Of a stretch of DNA of 64,000 nt, positions 1 to 8,649 are shown one piece after another (the stretch's first letter is position 1; each line of letters opens with the position of its first letter). The notes under the pieces were generated by a model. That model made no database searches, had not been told where the DNA came from, and saw nothing but the letters and a program-made list of their open reading frames with translations. The position numbers and the translations under genes were made by a program. Location of the stretch: assembly GCA_024213275.1 (NCBI GenBank), contig JANAVG010000014.1, positions 1 through 64,000 of the forward strand, read 5' to 3'. The stretch comes from Rossellomorea sp. BNER (GTDB taxonomy: Bacteria > Bacillota > Bacilli > Bacillales > Bacillaceae_B).

Positions 1-3
1 GAA

Positions 4-559
4 TTGGAAATCATGTGGCTCATTTTTTATGTGATCATGTTGTATAAAAGTGGCTCAAATCTAAATTATCAAAAACAGTGTGTCTTTAAAGTTATCCTCA
101 GCATGACCATCCTCCCTGTCACAACATCAGCAGAAATACAACCTTGGAAGGGCAACCCATGGGAAGGAAACCCGTGGGAGGGAGATCCATGGGAAGGAAG
201 CACATTTGAAGGCGAAGAAGAAAAGGAAGAATGGGTTGAAAAAGAAGAAACAAACCAGCTTGACCCTGAAGTACTCGAAAAGTTAAAAGAAGAAGGCTTG
301 GGGAAAGAAGAGACCGAGAAACTAAAAAACATTGAAAACCTAGAAAACATTAAATACACAGACCCAGCGCTTTGGGAATTCTTAACGAATGGAAAAGAAG
401 TGGAAAATTACTTTAAGCGGGTCGGTATCGGATTAAAGGATACCTTCGTCGGTTTATGGGGAAGGGACGAAAAAGGGAACAAGTGATGCTTGGGTTTATG
501 TAAGCTCTGGGGATATTTGGTCCGATATGAAACTATTTACTAGTGAAACCTTTAATTGA
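4..559 (+). pseudogene. PWEG-repeat protein, probably frameshifted, 5' end at or beyond window edge
   Basis: I do not recognise this family. The open frame runs to a TGA at 484-486. It has a hydrophobic stretch ending in VTTSA-E (a plausible signal peptide cleavage site), then three PWEG-type repeats, an acidic Glu/Lys-rich helical segment and a C-terminal LKDTFVGLWG motif. Directly after a run of five A at 470-474 the +1 frame continues in protein-like fashion (KGTSDAWVYVSSGDIW...) to a TGA at 557-559, so one extra A would explain a broken reading frame. Possible starts in frame are TTG at 4 and ATG at 13 or 37. None has a clear ribosome binding site, so the true start may lie outside the window. 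It could instead be a real shorter protein ending at 486. Confidence 0.4.
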
Positions 560-690
560 AAACTGTGATATAGCAATTTGATCTCAAGCATGAATAATAG
601 AGCATTAGAACACCTTGATTATAGACGATTATCAATATGATAAATTTATTGCAAGAATCTAGTTATTTAAAGATTAGAACTGTTATTACC

Positions 691-719
691 TTTTCACTTT
701 ACCTCCTAACCGTTATAAT
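691..719 (+). promoter_or_regulatory. candidate sigma-A promoter of the Lrp-type regulator
   Basis: TTTTCA at 691-696 and TATAAT at 714-719 are separated by 17 bp, about 50 bp upstream of the regulator start. The -10 is perfect and the -35 matches four of six positions. Confidence 0.5.
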
Positions 720-768
720 GAATTTACTTTTACAAGTTAATATGTGGGAATTATTGTGAGGTGATGAA

Positions 769-1218
769 ATGAAAATCGATGATGTTGATCGAAAGATTTT
801 ACAGTTATTAACCGAGAATGGCCGTCTTTCCTATGTGGATATCGGCAAAGAGTTAAATTTATCTCGGGTAGCGGTACGTGAACGGGTTAACCAGTTAATC
901 GATGGTGGGGTAATCGAGCGTTTTAGTGTGGTGATCAATTCAGAGAAAGTTGGTAAACAAGTGTCTGCCTTCTTTGAAGTGGATTGTGAACCAGCCTATT
1001 TGGTAGAGGTTGCTCAAACACTAGCCGACAATCCGAGTGTGGCAAGCTGTTATCAAATGACAGGACCGAGCACACTACATATGCATGTGTTAGTCGAGGA
1101 TTTCACCGCTCTCGAAAAATTCGTCAATAATGAATTGTATTCTCTCGAAGGAATTACTAGAGTAGAAAGTCATATCTTACTAAGAAGATTTAAAAGTCGT
1201 AATGGACTTAAACTATAG
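769..1218 (+). CDS. Lrp/AsnC family transcriptional regulator (YwrC type)
   Basis: A 149-residue protein with an N-terminal winged helix-turn-helix (about residues 4-60, including LNLSRVAVRERVNQL) and a C-terminal AsnC effector-binding ferredoxin-like domain (about 68-140), the usual length for the family. The start ATG follows a good GAGGTGA site. The neighbours downstream are a peptide importer, a gamma-glutamyltransferase and a ChrA pair; in B. subtilis an Lrp-type gene (ywrC) sits with ywrA, ywrB (ChrA) and ywrD (GGT). That supports this gene being the local regulator, probably responding to an amino acid or peptide. The target is an inference; no binding site was proven. Confidence 0.85.
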   Translation: MKIDDVDRKILQLLTENGRLSYVDIGKELNLSRVAVRERVNQLIDGGVIERFSVVINSEKVGKQVSAFFEVDCEPAYLVEVAQTLADNPSVASCYQMTGPSTLHMHVLVEDFTALEKFVNNELYSLEGITRVESHILLRRFKSRNGLKL

Positions 1219-1221
1219 GAT

Positions 1222-1259
1222 AAAGAGCTATGCCAAAAAAATTGGTTAGCTCTTTTTTT
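1222..1259 (+). terminator. Rho-independent terminator after the Lrp gene
   Basis: AAAGAGCTA (1222-1230) pairs with TAGCTCTTT (1247-1255), followed by a T run. It closes the monocistronic regulator transcript. Confidence 0.85.
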
Positions 1260-1272
1260 GTTGCTTAGTTTA

Positions 1273-1362
1273 GGGACGGTTCTCGAATGAGGTAACGCGT
1301 TACCTCATTCGAGAACCGTCCCGCAGTGTACTAAAGCATCACCGCAATCGAGAACCGTCCCT
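1273..1362. repeat. REPIN-like palindromic repeat, family A (GGGACGGTTCTCGA)
   Basis: Positions 1273-1322 form a perfect 50-bp palindrome whose arms begin GGGACGGTTCTCGA. A further copy of the right arm ends at 1361, exactly 39 bp after the first arm ends. The same family occurs at 9768, 22860 and 27352. No gene lies in it. Confidence 0.85.
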
Positions 1363-1399
1363 GAGTGGTTTACCGCGTTAATGTGGTTTAGGTTTATTT

Positions 1400-1526
1400 A
1401 ATTTTCTAAATAAATTAATTTTTTTGAAAAAACGACTAGATTTATCTTTCGACATTCGATATAATCGGCAATAACATATTTTTAATTTCGTTTGTTAAGC
1501 TAATTTTGTATTTTTCCTAACAAACG
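1400..1526 (+). promoter_or_regulatory. candidate promoter/regulatory leader of the peptide importer operon
   Basis: A TATAAT at 1460-1465 has only a poor -35 (TAGATT, 17 bp upstream). Downstream, CGTTTGTTA (1489-1497) and TAACAAACG (1518-1526) form a 9-bp inverted repeat in what would be the leader. Two AT-rich segments near 1400-1430 loosely resemble CodY boxes (about four mismatches each). The assignment is tentative. Confidence 0.3.
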
Positions 1527-1598
1527 GAACTTACCCGAAGGATTTTTATCATCTTAAGTATGAAAAGGTTTTCAAAGAAGGGGGCAAAAGATTACGAA

Positions 1599-2540
1599 AT
1601 GGTCGCACTTATAATTCGTCGATTTGTACAGCTAATTCTCTTACTCGTTGGAATTTCCTTTCTTGTGTTTGGCAGCATGCATATCGCACCTGGGGATCCT
1701 GCTTCCATCATTGGAGGCCCAACCGCTACTGCATCTGATATTGAAGCGATCAGAGACAGTTTAGGGCTAAATGATCCATTCTTGGTTCAGTATTGGGACT
1801 ATCTAAAAGGTGTCTTCCAAGGTGATTTTGGTTATTCGTATCAAACGAAACAATCTGTTTCAGAAGCGATAGCGGTTCGATTTCCGAATACGTTAAATCT
1901 GGCGATAGCCAGTATGATCGTAGCCGTGGTCATTGGGATCATTGCCGGAATGATATCAGCACTGAAGCAAAATTCATGGTTGGATGTTTCGAGTACCGTT
2001 TTTGCACTTGCAGGCATTTCCATTCCGAACTTTTGGCTTGGAACGATTTTAATTCTAGTATTTGCTGTTAATTTGCAGGTTCTTCCTGTAGGCGGGTTGG
2101 ATGCCCCGTTTTGGACTGTAGAAGGAATGAAGCAGCTGATTCTTCCAGCCATTACGTTAGGTACTGGTTCGGCAGCAATGATTGCTAGGATGAGTCGTTC
2201 CTCCATGCTAGAAGTCATTAGAGCCGATTATATCCGAACGGCAAGGGCGAAAGGGGTAAAGGAAAAATCGATCATTTGGGTTCACGCCCTTAAAAATTCA
2301 ATGATTCCTGTCATCACCGTTATTGGTTTGAACTTCGGATTCTTATTAGGCGGGACCATCATTACCGAGCAGGTATTTGCGATAAATGGGGTTGGGCGCT
2401 TAATGATTGACGCGATTGCCGCCAGAGACTTCCCGATGGTGCAAGGATCTGTCTTACTAGTCGCCACACTTTTCGTACTTGTTAATTTGATTGTCGATAT
2501 TATTTATGTCTTTGTGGATCCGAGAATCAGTTATGACTAA
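1599..2540 (+). CDS. Peptide ABC transporter permease, DppB/GsiC type
   Basis: Inner-membrane permease with about six transmembrane segments, the N-terminal LIIRRFVQLILLLVG signature of DppB/OppB/GsiC proteins, and the EAA-type loop near IIRADYIRTARAKGVKEKSI that contacts the ATPases. The frame is open from ATG 1560, but family members start with a short tail before the first membrane helix. I therefore prefer ATG 1599 (313 residues), which lies 14 bp after a GGGGG stretch; the start is not certain. It is the first gene of a five-gene importer operon (permease, permease, binding protein, two ATPases). The substrate is probably di/tripeptides or glutathione-like peptides, judging by the GGT, aminopeptidase and DUF1028 genes nearby. 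Confidence 0.88.
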   Translation: MVALIIRRFVQLILLLVGISFLVFGSMHIAPGDPASIIGGPTATASDIEAIRDSLGLNDPFLVQYWDYLKGVFQGDFGYSYQTKQSVSEAIAVRFPNTLNLAIASMIVAVVIGIIAGMISALKQNSWLDVSSTVFALAGISIPNFWLGTILILVFAVNLQVLPVGGLDAPFWTVEGMKQLILPAITLGTGSAAMIARMSRSSMLEVIRADYIRTARAKGVKEKSIIWVHALKNSMIPVITVIGLNFGFLLGGTIITEQVFAINGVGRLMIDAIAARDFPMVQGSVLLVATLFVLVNLIVDIIYVFVDPRISYD

Positions 2541-2557
2541 TAAGGAAAGGGGGATGA

Positions 2558-3466
2558 ATGGTGTCTGCTGAAGTGGTTACGAATAAAGAAGTTTCAAGCT
2601 CCATCAAACCAAAGAAGAAAGAGAAGTATCTTGTGACAACGGTCAAACGTTTATTGAAAAATAAACTTGCCGTTGTTGGACTGATCATCATTGCTTTTCA
2701 AGTTTTTCTCGCCATTGCGGCTCCGGTCATCACAACCTATGATCCGGTCAGACAGGATTTGGCTGCAAGTGAACTTCCGATTTTTTCTGAAGGTCATTGG
2801 CTCGGAACTGACAATTATGGGCGCGACATGTGGAGCAGGATTGTTTTTGGTGCAAGAATTTCCCTTCTTGTTGGGATTACGGCTGTTAGTCTCGGTCTCA
2901 TTGGAGGAGTTGCCTTAGGGCTTATATCTGGATATTATCGAAAACTTGATGGAATCATCATGAGGATAGTGGATTTGCTTTTCGCTTTCCCGGGGATTTT
3001 ATTAGCTATGTTGATCATTGCAGTGCTTGGAACGAGTTTAGTAAATGTTGCGATCGCTATAAGTATTTGGTCGATTCCAACATGTGCCCGGATTGTAAGG
3101 GGCTCCGTTTTAACGGTAAAAAAACAAGAATACATTCAAGCGATGAAATCCCTTGGGGCGAGTGATTTAAGAATTTTAGTGAAGCATATTCTTCCTAACT
3201 GCTTAGCTCCCATTATTGTTTTTGCGACGATGAGGATGGCAACAGCTATTCTATCGACAGCGGCTCTTAGCTACTTAGGGCTCGGTGCACAGCCGCCAAC
3301 ACCTGAGTGGGGAGCGATGATTGCTCAAGGACAAAACTTTATGTGGACATCACCTCATATGACGATTGTTCCTGGGATTGCGATTATGCTGATTGTTTTT
3401 GCTTTTAATGTTGTAGGAGATGGATTAAGGGATGCACTCGATCCGAACATGGATTTGAATCAGTAA
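2558..3466 (+). CDS. Peptide ABC transporter permease, DppC/GsiD type
   Basis: 302 residues with an N-terminal cytoplasmic tail, a first membrane helix near 30-55 (KLAVVGLIIIAFQVFLAIAAP), a periplasmic-type loop with the family hallmark HWLGTDNYGRDMWSRIVFGAR, and a BPD_transp_1 core with the EAA loop (YIQAMKSLGASDLRI). It pairs with the preceding permease to form the translocation pore. It starts with ATG 17 bp after the upstream stop, with an AAGGAAAGGGGG site. Confidence 0.92.
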   Translation: MVSAEVVTNKEVSSSIKPKKKEKYLVTTVKRLLKNKLAVVGLIIIAFQVFLAIAAPVITTYDPVRQDLAASELPIFSEGHWLGTDNYGRDMWSRIVFGARISLLVGITAVSLGLIGGVALGLISGYYRKLDGIIMRIVDLLFAFPGILLAMLIIAVLGTSLVNVAIAISIWSIPTCARIVRGSVLTVKKQEYIQAMKSLGASDLRILVKHILPNCLAPIIVFATMRMATAILSTAALSYLGLGAQPPTPEWGAMIAQGQNFMWTSPHMTIVPGIAIMLIVFAFNVVGDGLRDALDPNMDLNQ

Positions 3467-3486
3467 CTATACAAGGGGGACTTAAG

Positions 3487-5019
3487 GTGAAGAAATGGCT
3501 AGTGGCAATGGTAGCACTAATGGTAGTTTTAGCAACAGGATGTTCAAGTAGTAGTTCAAGTGGAGGGAATAATGAAGGAGGAGATGTACCCCAAGAGATC
3601 ACCTATGCAACAATCACTGATGTCGTTGGACTTTCTCCGATTTTAACGAATGACTCGGTTTCTTCTAGTGTTATCGAACAAGTTTATGAAACGCTATTTA
3701 CAAGAAATCCAGAAACGATGGAAATTGAACCATTGTTAGCTGAATCATACGAAACGCCAGATGATAAAACATGGATCATTAAATTGAAAAAGGATATCAA
3801 ATTTCATGATGGAACGGATTTTAACGCAGAAGCTGTAAAGTATACTTTTGATAAGTTCATGGATCCAAAAACGGCTGCACCTCGAGCTTCTCTCTTAGAG
3901 CCAGTTGAGTCGGTGACAGTTGTTGACGATTATACAATTGAAATTAAAACAAAGTATCCATATGGACCGCTATTAGCGGCATTATCTCATACGAATTCTG
4001 CAATTGTCAGTCCAAAAGCAGATCAGGCTCAAGACTTAATGAAGGAGCCAGTAGGTACAGGACCATTCAAATTCGTAAGCTGGACTCCTGGTGATCAAGT
4101 GGTTATCGAAAAAAATGAAGATTATTGGCAAGGGGCTCCTAAGCTTGAAAAGGCTACCTTTAAAGTGGTTCCAGAAATAACAACGGCCATCTCTATGCTT
4201 CAAACTGGTAAGGTTCAATTCATTGATGCGATCCCAACAGAGCAATTGAAACGGGTAGAGTCTCTGAAAAACGTAGAAGTAACAAAGAAAGAAGGAACAC
4301 CTGTTTATTATATGGGCTTCAATATGAAAAAGGAGCCAATGAACAATCCTGAATTCCGCCAAGCAGTTGCTTATGCTCTTGATCGTGAGGCATATGTAAA
4401 TAAATTAAACGGTTTAGGAACGAAAGGAAATAGTGTCATTGGGCCAAAAGTCTTTGGATATGACGAGTCAGCTGATGGTGCAGGCTACAAGCATGATTTA
4501 GAAAAAGCGAAAGAATTGGTCAAAAGTAATAACTTTGGAGATTTAGAGCTTGAGATTTTAGTAGCAAACCGTGACAGCTATATGCTGATGGCGGAAATTG
4601 CTCAGTCTCAATTAAAAGAAGCTGGACTTAATGTATCCATTGAAACAATGGAATGGGGAACTTTCTTAGACACAGCAAGAGACGGAAAATATGATATGAC
4701 ATTCCTAGGCTGGTCGAATACAACAGCTGATGGTAGTGAGCTGCTTTATCCAAACTTTCACTCAGATAATATTGGGTCATCAAACCGTGTAGGCTACAAT
4801 AACCCAGAGTTTGATCAATTAGTAAACGAATCAAGAGAAAACGTTGATCAAGAAGTTCGTGTGAAAAAATTACAAGAAGCGAATCAAATGTTAGTGAAGG
4901 ATGCACCAGTCATTGTAATGAATCATGGTGTAGTAACGGCCGCTCTAGATAAATCGGTAAAAGGCTTGGAGTTAGATCCCACAGGTCAATGGTCACTTTA
5001 TAAAGTTTACAGAGAGTAG
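3487..5019 (+). CDS. Peptide-binding lipoprotein (DppA/GsiB-type SBP family 5)
   Basis: 510 residues. The N-terminus is a lipoprotein signal peptide with lipobox LATGC (lipidated Cys at about 19) followed by a Ser/Gly-rich linker. The rest is an SBP_bac_5 fold (about 75-430) with typical motifs such as VIEQVYETLFTRNPETMEI and LVGTGPFKF-like VGTGPFKFVSW. It would capture peptide at the outer face of the membrane and deliver it to the two permeases encoded just upstream. The start is GTG, placed 6 bp after a GGGGGA site. Placement of the SBP gene between permeases and ATPases is common in Bacillaceae. Confidence 0.9.
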   Translation: MKKWLVAMVALMVVLATGCSSSSSSGGNNEGGDVPQEITYATITDVVGLSPILTNDSVSSSVIEQVYETLFTRNPETMEIEPLLAESYETPDDKTWIIKLKKDIKFHDGTDFNAEAVKYTFDKFMDPKTAAPRASLLEPVESVTVVDDYTIEIKTKYPYGPLLAALSHTNSAIVSPKADQAQDLMKEPVGTGPFKFVSWTPGDQVVIEKNEDYWQGAPKLEKATFKVVPEITTAISMLQTGKVQFIDAIPTEQLKRVESLKNVEVTKKEGTPVYYMGFNMKKEPMNNPEFRQAVAYALDREAYVNKLNGLGTKGNSVIGPKVFGYDESADGAGYKHDLEKAKELVKSNNFGDLELEILVANRDSYMLMAEIAQSQLKEAGLNVSIETMEWGTFLDTARDGKYDMTFLGWSNTTADGSELLYPNFHSDNIGSSNRVGYNNPEFDQLVNESRENVDQEVRVKKLQEANQMLVKDAPVIVMNHGVVTAALDKSVKGLELDPTGQWSLYKVYRE

Positions 5020-5027
5020 GGGTAATC

Positions 5028-6035
5028 ATGACAACAGATCTATTATCTGTAAAGAATTTAGTTACAGCCTTTAGGACGTCAGACGGTGAATTGTCTGCCG
5101 TCCGAGGCGTTTCTTTTTCAGTGAAAAAAGGGGAAACACTTTGTATTGTTGGGGAGTCGGGATGTGGAAAAAGTATTACGTCCCTATCGATAATGGGCTT
5201 ACTTCCAAGTAATGGCTATATAAAAGAAGGAAATATTGATTTTGAGGGACGGGATCTAGCAAAGTTATCCCAGGAAAAGTTGAGAAGTGTTCGCGGGAAA
5301 GATATCTCAATGATTTTCCAAGAGCCAATGACAGCGCTAAATCCAGTATTAACAATCGGTTATCAGTTGAGAGAGCCCTTAATGCTTCACCATCGACTTA
5401 GTAAATCGAAGGCGCATAACGAAGGAATTGAATTACTAAAGCAGGTAGGAATCCCCTATCCAGAAAAAAGGATGAAACAATATTCCCATGAACTAAGTGG
5501 GGGGATGAGACAGCGCGTGATGATTGCAATCTCACTTGCCTGTCATCCGAGGTTATTAATCGCTGATGAACCGACAACGGCTTTGGATGTAACGATTCAA
5601 GCCCAAATTCTTGACCTCATACAAGACTTAAAAGATAAACTTGGAATGGGAGTTATTATGGTAACTCATGATATGGGCGTTGTCGCGGAGGTAGCCGATC
5701 GTGTCATGGTCATGTACGCTGGTGAAAAAGTAGAAGAGGGATCGGTAGAAAGTATTTTTAATAGTCCCAGGCACCCATATACACGGGGATTATTGAATTC
5801 TGTTCCCAATATTGATGAGCCTGATTTTGAACTTGAGGCGATCCCTGGTTCTCTCCCTAACTTGAATGAAGATATTAGTGGATGCCGCTTCCATCCTCGT
5901 TGCCCTTTTGCAACGGATCGATGTGCAGTAGAGGAACCTAAAGAATTTGAAGTAGGGGAAGGTCATAAAGTGAAATGCTGGTTACAGGAGGTGGAGGAAG
6001 ATGCCAACAACCGTCAATCAATCGTCCATTCTTAA
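5028..6035 (+). CDS. Peptide ABC transporter ATPase, DppD/OppD type
   Basis: 335 residues. It has Walker A GESGCGKS, Q-loop FQEPMTALNP, signature LSGGMRQR, Walker B LLIADEPT and the switch His in VTHDMGV. The C-terminal oligopeptide/dipeptide (oligo_HPY) extension carries the cysteine cluster GCRFHPRCPFATDRC typical of DppD/OppD. It forms a heterodimer with the next ATPase and overlaps it by 35 bp, which implies translational coupling. Confidence 0.92.
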   Translation: MTTDLLSVKNLVTAFRTSDGELSAVRGVSFSVKKGETLCIVGESGCGKSITSLSIMGLLPSNGYIKEGNIDFEGRDLAKLSQEKLRSVRGKDISMIFQEPMTALNPVLTIGYQLREPLMLHHRLSKSKAHNEGIELLKQVGIPYPEKRMKQYSHELSGGMRQRVMIAISLACHPRLLIADEPTTALDVTIQAQILDLIQDLKDKLGMGVIMVTHDMGVVAEVADRVMVMYAGEKVEEGSVESIFNSPRHPYTRGLLNSVPNIDEPDFELEAIPGSLPNLNEDISGCRFHPRCPFATDRCAVEEPKEFEVGEGHKVKCWLQEVEEDANNRQSIVHS

Positions 6036-7002
6036 ATTGGAAGGAGTAAAGAAATATTTTCCGATTAGAGGAGGACTTCTCAAACGAGTACAAGGTCATG
6101 TGAAAGCTGTGGAAGATGTCACCTTAGAGGTCTTTGAAGGTGAAAGCCTTGGAATTGTCGGTGAATCGGGTTGTGGAAAATCAACATTGGGTAGGACCGT
6201 TTTAGGTTTAGAAGACGTGACAAATGGAAAGATTTTTTTTCAAAATCAAGAGCTTCAAAATCTTTCAAATCGCGAACGGCTTCCGTTTAAAAAACAAATG
6301 CAAATGATTTTCCAAGATCCTTATGCTTCTCTTAATCCTCGCCAGCGTATTGGAGATGCACTTGAAGAAGTCTTTGTTATGCATACAAAGCTCTCAGGTA
6401 AAGAAAGAAAGGCAAAAGTGATCGAGCTTTTGCAAGAAGTAGGGTTGAAAGAAGAACAAATTGATCGCTATCCCCATGAATTCAGTGGTGGTCAACGACA
6501 AAGAATCGGGATTGCCCGTGCTATTGCTCTAAATCCTTCTGTTATTATTTGCGATGAAGCCGTATCTGCTCTTGATGTCTCTGTCCAGGCACAGGTCTTG
6601 AAGCTCTTGAAAAATCTTCAATCAAAGTATGGATTAACTTATTTATTTATCTCCCATGATCTTGGGGTTGTCCGTTATTTTTGTGATCGAGTGATGGTCA
6701 TGTATTTAGGGAATACGGCGGAGTTAGCTTCTGCTAAACAACTATATGAAAATCCCCTTCATCCCTATACAAAAGCATTGTTATCGTCCATCCCACGTCC
6801 AAAAGTGGGAGGAAACCGTGATCGAATTCGTTTACAAGGTGAGATTCCAAATCCAGCGAATCCCCCTTCTGGCTGTGCCTTCCATACACGTTGTCCCATT
6901 GCGACAGATGTTTGTAAACAAGTGAAGCCGGAATGGAGAAACATGGGAGAAAATCATTTTGTTGCTTGTCATCATGTAGAAAAGGAGCGTGAACTCCAAT
7001 GA
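6001..7002 (+). CDS. Peptide ABC transporter ATPase, DppF/OppF type
   Basis: 333 residues with Walker A GESGCGKST, FQDPYASLNPRQ, signature FSGGQRQR, Walker B VIICDEAVSALD and an oligo_HPY tail with GCAFHTRCPIATDVC. The start ATG at 6001 follows GGAGGTGGAGGA inside the end of the preceding gene. The stop overlaps the GGT start as ATGA, so the transferase is translationally coupled to the importer. The Walker B reads CDEAVSALD in place of DEPTSALD, a common variant in the F-type subunit. Confidence 0.92.
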   Translation: MPTTVNQSSILKLEGVKKYFPIRGGLLKRVQGHVKAVEDVTLEVFEGESLGIVGESGCGKSTLGRTVLGLEDVTNGKIFFQNQELQNLSNRERLPFKKQMQMIFQDPYASLNPRQRIGDALEEVFVMHTKLSGKERKAKVIELLQEVGLKEEQIDRYPHEFSGGQRQRIGIARAIALNPSVIICDEAVSALDVSVQAQVLKLLKNLQSKYGLTYLFISHDLGVVRYFCDRVMVMYLGNTAELASAKQLYENPLHPYTKALLSSIPRPKVGGNRDRIRLQGEIPNPANPPSGCAFHTRCPIATDVCKQVKPEWRNMGENHFVACHHVEKERELQ

Positions 7003-8609
7003 AAATGGATCACCTTTATCAACCATATCCATCGATTCGCAACACAGCTTTTGCTAAAAAGGGGATGGTGGCTACTTCACAGCCACTTGCTTCACAGGCA
7101 GGGTTGGAAATTTTACAAAAGGGCGGCAATGCTATTGATGCAGCGATTGCGACGGCAGCGGTCTTAACAGTGGTAGAACCTACTTCTAACGGAATTGGTG
7201 GAGATGCGTTTGCCCTTGTTTGGGTAAAAGGAAAACTGCACGGGTTAAATGCTAGCGGCCCTTCGGCAAAATCTATTTCAATTGAGGCTGTTAAAGAAAA
7301 AGGACACGAAAAAATGCCGGTCCATGGAGTTATACCAGTGACGGTACCAGGTGTTCCTTCCGCTTGGGCGGAGCTCTCGAAAAGGTTTGGAAAGCTATCA
7401 CTAAAGGAGGTTTTAGCTCCAGCCATTCGTTATGCAGAAGAGGGATACCCGATAAGCCCGGTTTTAGGGAAGTACTGGGGATTGGCTTATAAAAAATTCC
7501 GTGAGATTTTTAAAAGTGATGAGTTCAAACCATGGTTTGATACATTTGCTCCGAAAGGAAGAGCTCCTTTAATTGGTGAGATGTGGTCATCACCAGGTCA
7601 TGCTTCCACGTTAAGATCAATTGCAGAAACCGAAGGAGAGAGTTTTTACAGAGGAGAATTGGCCGGGAAAATTTCTTCTTACATGAAAGCGTATGGTGGA
7701 TTTTTATCAGAAGAAGATTTGGCTGATTATCGAGCGGAGTGGGTAGATCCAATCTCAACCTCCTACCGCGGCTATGATGTATGGGAAATCCCGCCGAATG
7801 GTCAGGGACTTGTAGCGTTAATGGCCCTTAATATTGCTAAAGGCTTCGATTTTTCCGAAAAAGAGGCCGTTGACACCTATCATAAACAAATTGAAAGTAT
7901 GAAACTTGCGTTTACGGATGGAAAAGCGTTTATTACAGAAGATAAGGATATGCCGCTATCTGTTGATGAACTTTTATCTGAACAATACGCTAAGGATAGA
8001 AGAGACCTTATTGGAGAGGAAGCTATTTTTCCGGAAAATTATGAACCCCCAAAAGGTGGAACGGTTTATTTAGCGGCAGCTGATGATGAAGGGAACATGA
8101 TTTCCTTCATTCAAAGCAATTATATGGGCTTTGGGTCTGGGATAGTCATTCCAGGTACAGGAATTGGCTTACAAAATCGAGGGCATGATTTTTCATTAGA
8201 TCCTGAGCATCCTAATGCATTGAAGCCCGGAAAAAAGACGTATCATACAATTATTCCCGGATTTTTAACAAAAGGAAACGAAGCCATTGGACCGTTTGGC
8301 GTCATGGGAGGTTATATGCAGCCACAGGGACATTTTCAGGTGATGATGAACACGATCGATTTTCATTTGAATCCGCAGGCGGCTTTAGATGCGCCTAGAT
8401 GGCAATGGATGAAGGAGAAGCAGGTATTGGTGGAACCTGGATTTCCAAATTATATTGCACAAGCACTGGCTAGAAAAGGTCACAGCATTCAGGTTGCAAC
8501 AGACCATGGTGCATTCGGACGCGGGCAGATTATTTGGAGAAATCCAGAGACAGGTGTTCTCATGGGAGGAACTGAATCACGGACAGATGGAGCGATTGCT
8601 GCTTGGTAA
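6999..8609 (+). CDS. ywrD: Gamma-glutamyltransferase family protein (YwrD type)
   Basis: 536 residues of Ntn-hydrolase fold. Members are made as one chain and self-cleave before a catalytic Thr; here the nucleophile candidate is Thr355 in GGTVYLAAADDEGN, with the small-subunit motifs GIGLQNRGHDFS and GPFGVMGGYMQPQGHFQ downstream and the N-terminal GGNAIDAAIATA. No signal peptide is visible, unlike secreted Bacillus Ggt, so it probably acts in the cytoplasm on imported gamma-glutamyl peptides (glutathione or similar). It is coupled by a 4-bp overlap to the importer ATPase. The name ywrD is by family and neighbourhood with the ChrA pair. Confidence 0.88.
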   Translation: MKMDHLYQPYPSIRNTAFAKKGMVATSQPLASQAGLEILQKGGNAIDAAIATAAVLTVVEPTSNGIGGDAFALVWVKGKLHGLNASGPSAKSISIEAVKEKGHEKMPVHGVIPVTVPGVPSAWAELSKRFGKLSLKEVLAPAIRYAEEGYPISPVLGKYWGLAYKKFREIFKSDEFKPWFDTFAPKGRAPLIGEMWSSPGHASTLRSIAETEGESFYRGELAGKISSYMKAYGGFLSEEDLADYRAEWVDPISTSYRGYDVWEIPPNGQGLVALMALNIAKGFDFSEKEAVDTYHKQIESMKLAFTDGKAFITEDKDMPLSVDELLSEQYAKDRRDLIGEEAIFPENYEPPKGGTVYLAAADDEGNMISFIQSNYMGFGSGIVIPGTGIGLQNRGHDFSLDPEHPNALKPGKKTYHTIIPGFLTKGNEAIGPFGVMGGYMQPQGHFQVMMNTIDFHLNPQAALDAPRWQWMKEKQVLVEPGFPNYIAQALARKGHSIQVATDHGAFGRGQIIWRNPETGVLMGGTESRTDGAIAAW

Positions 8610-8649
8610 GAGGAGCCTTTTTAATGCGTATGAAGAGGGTGATAGAGCG

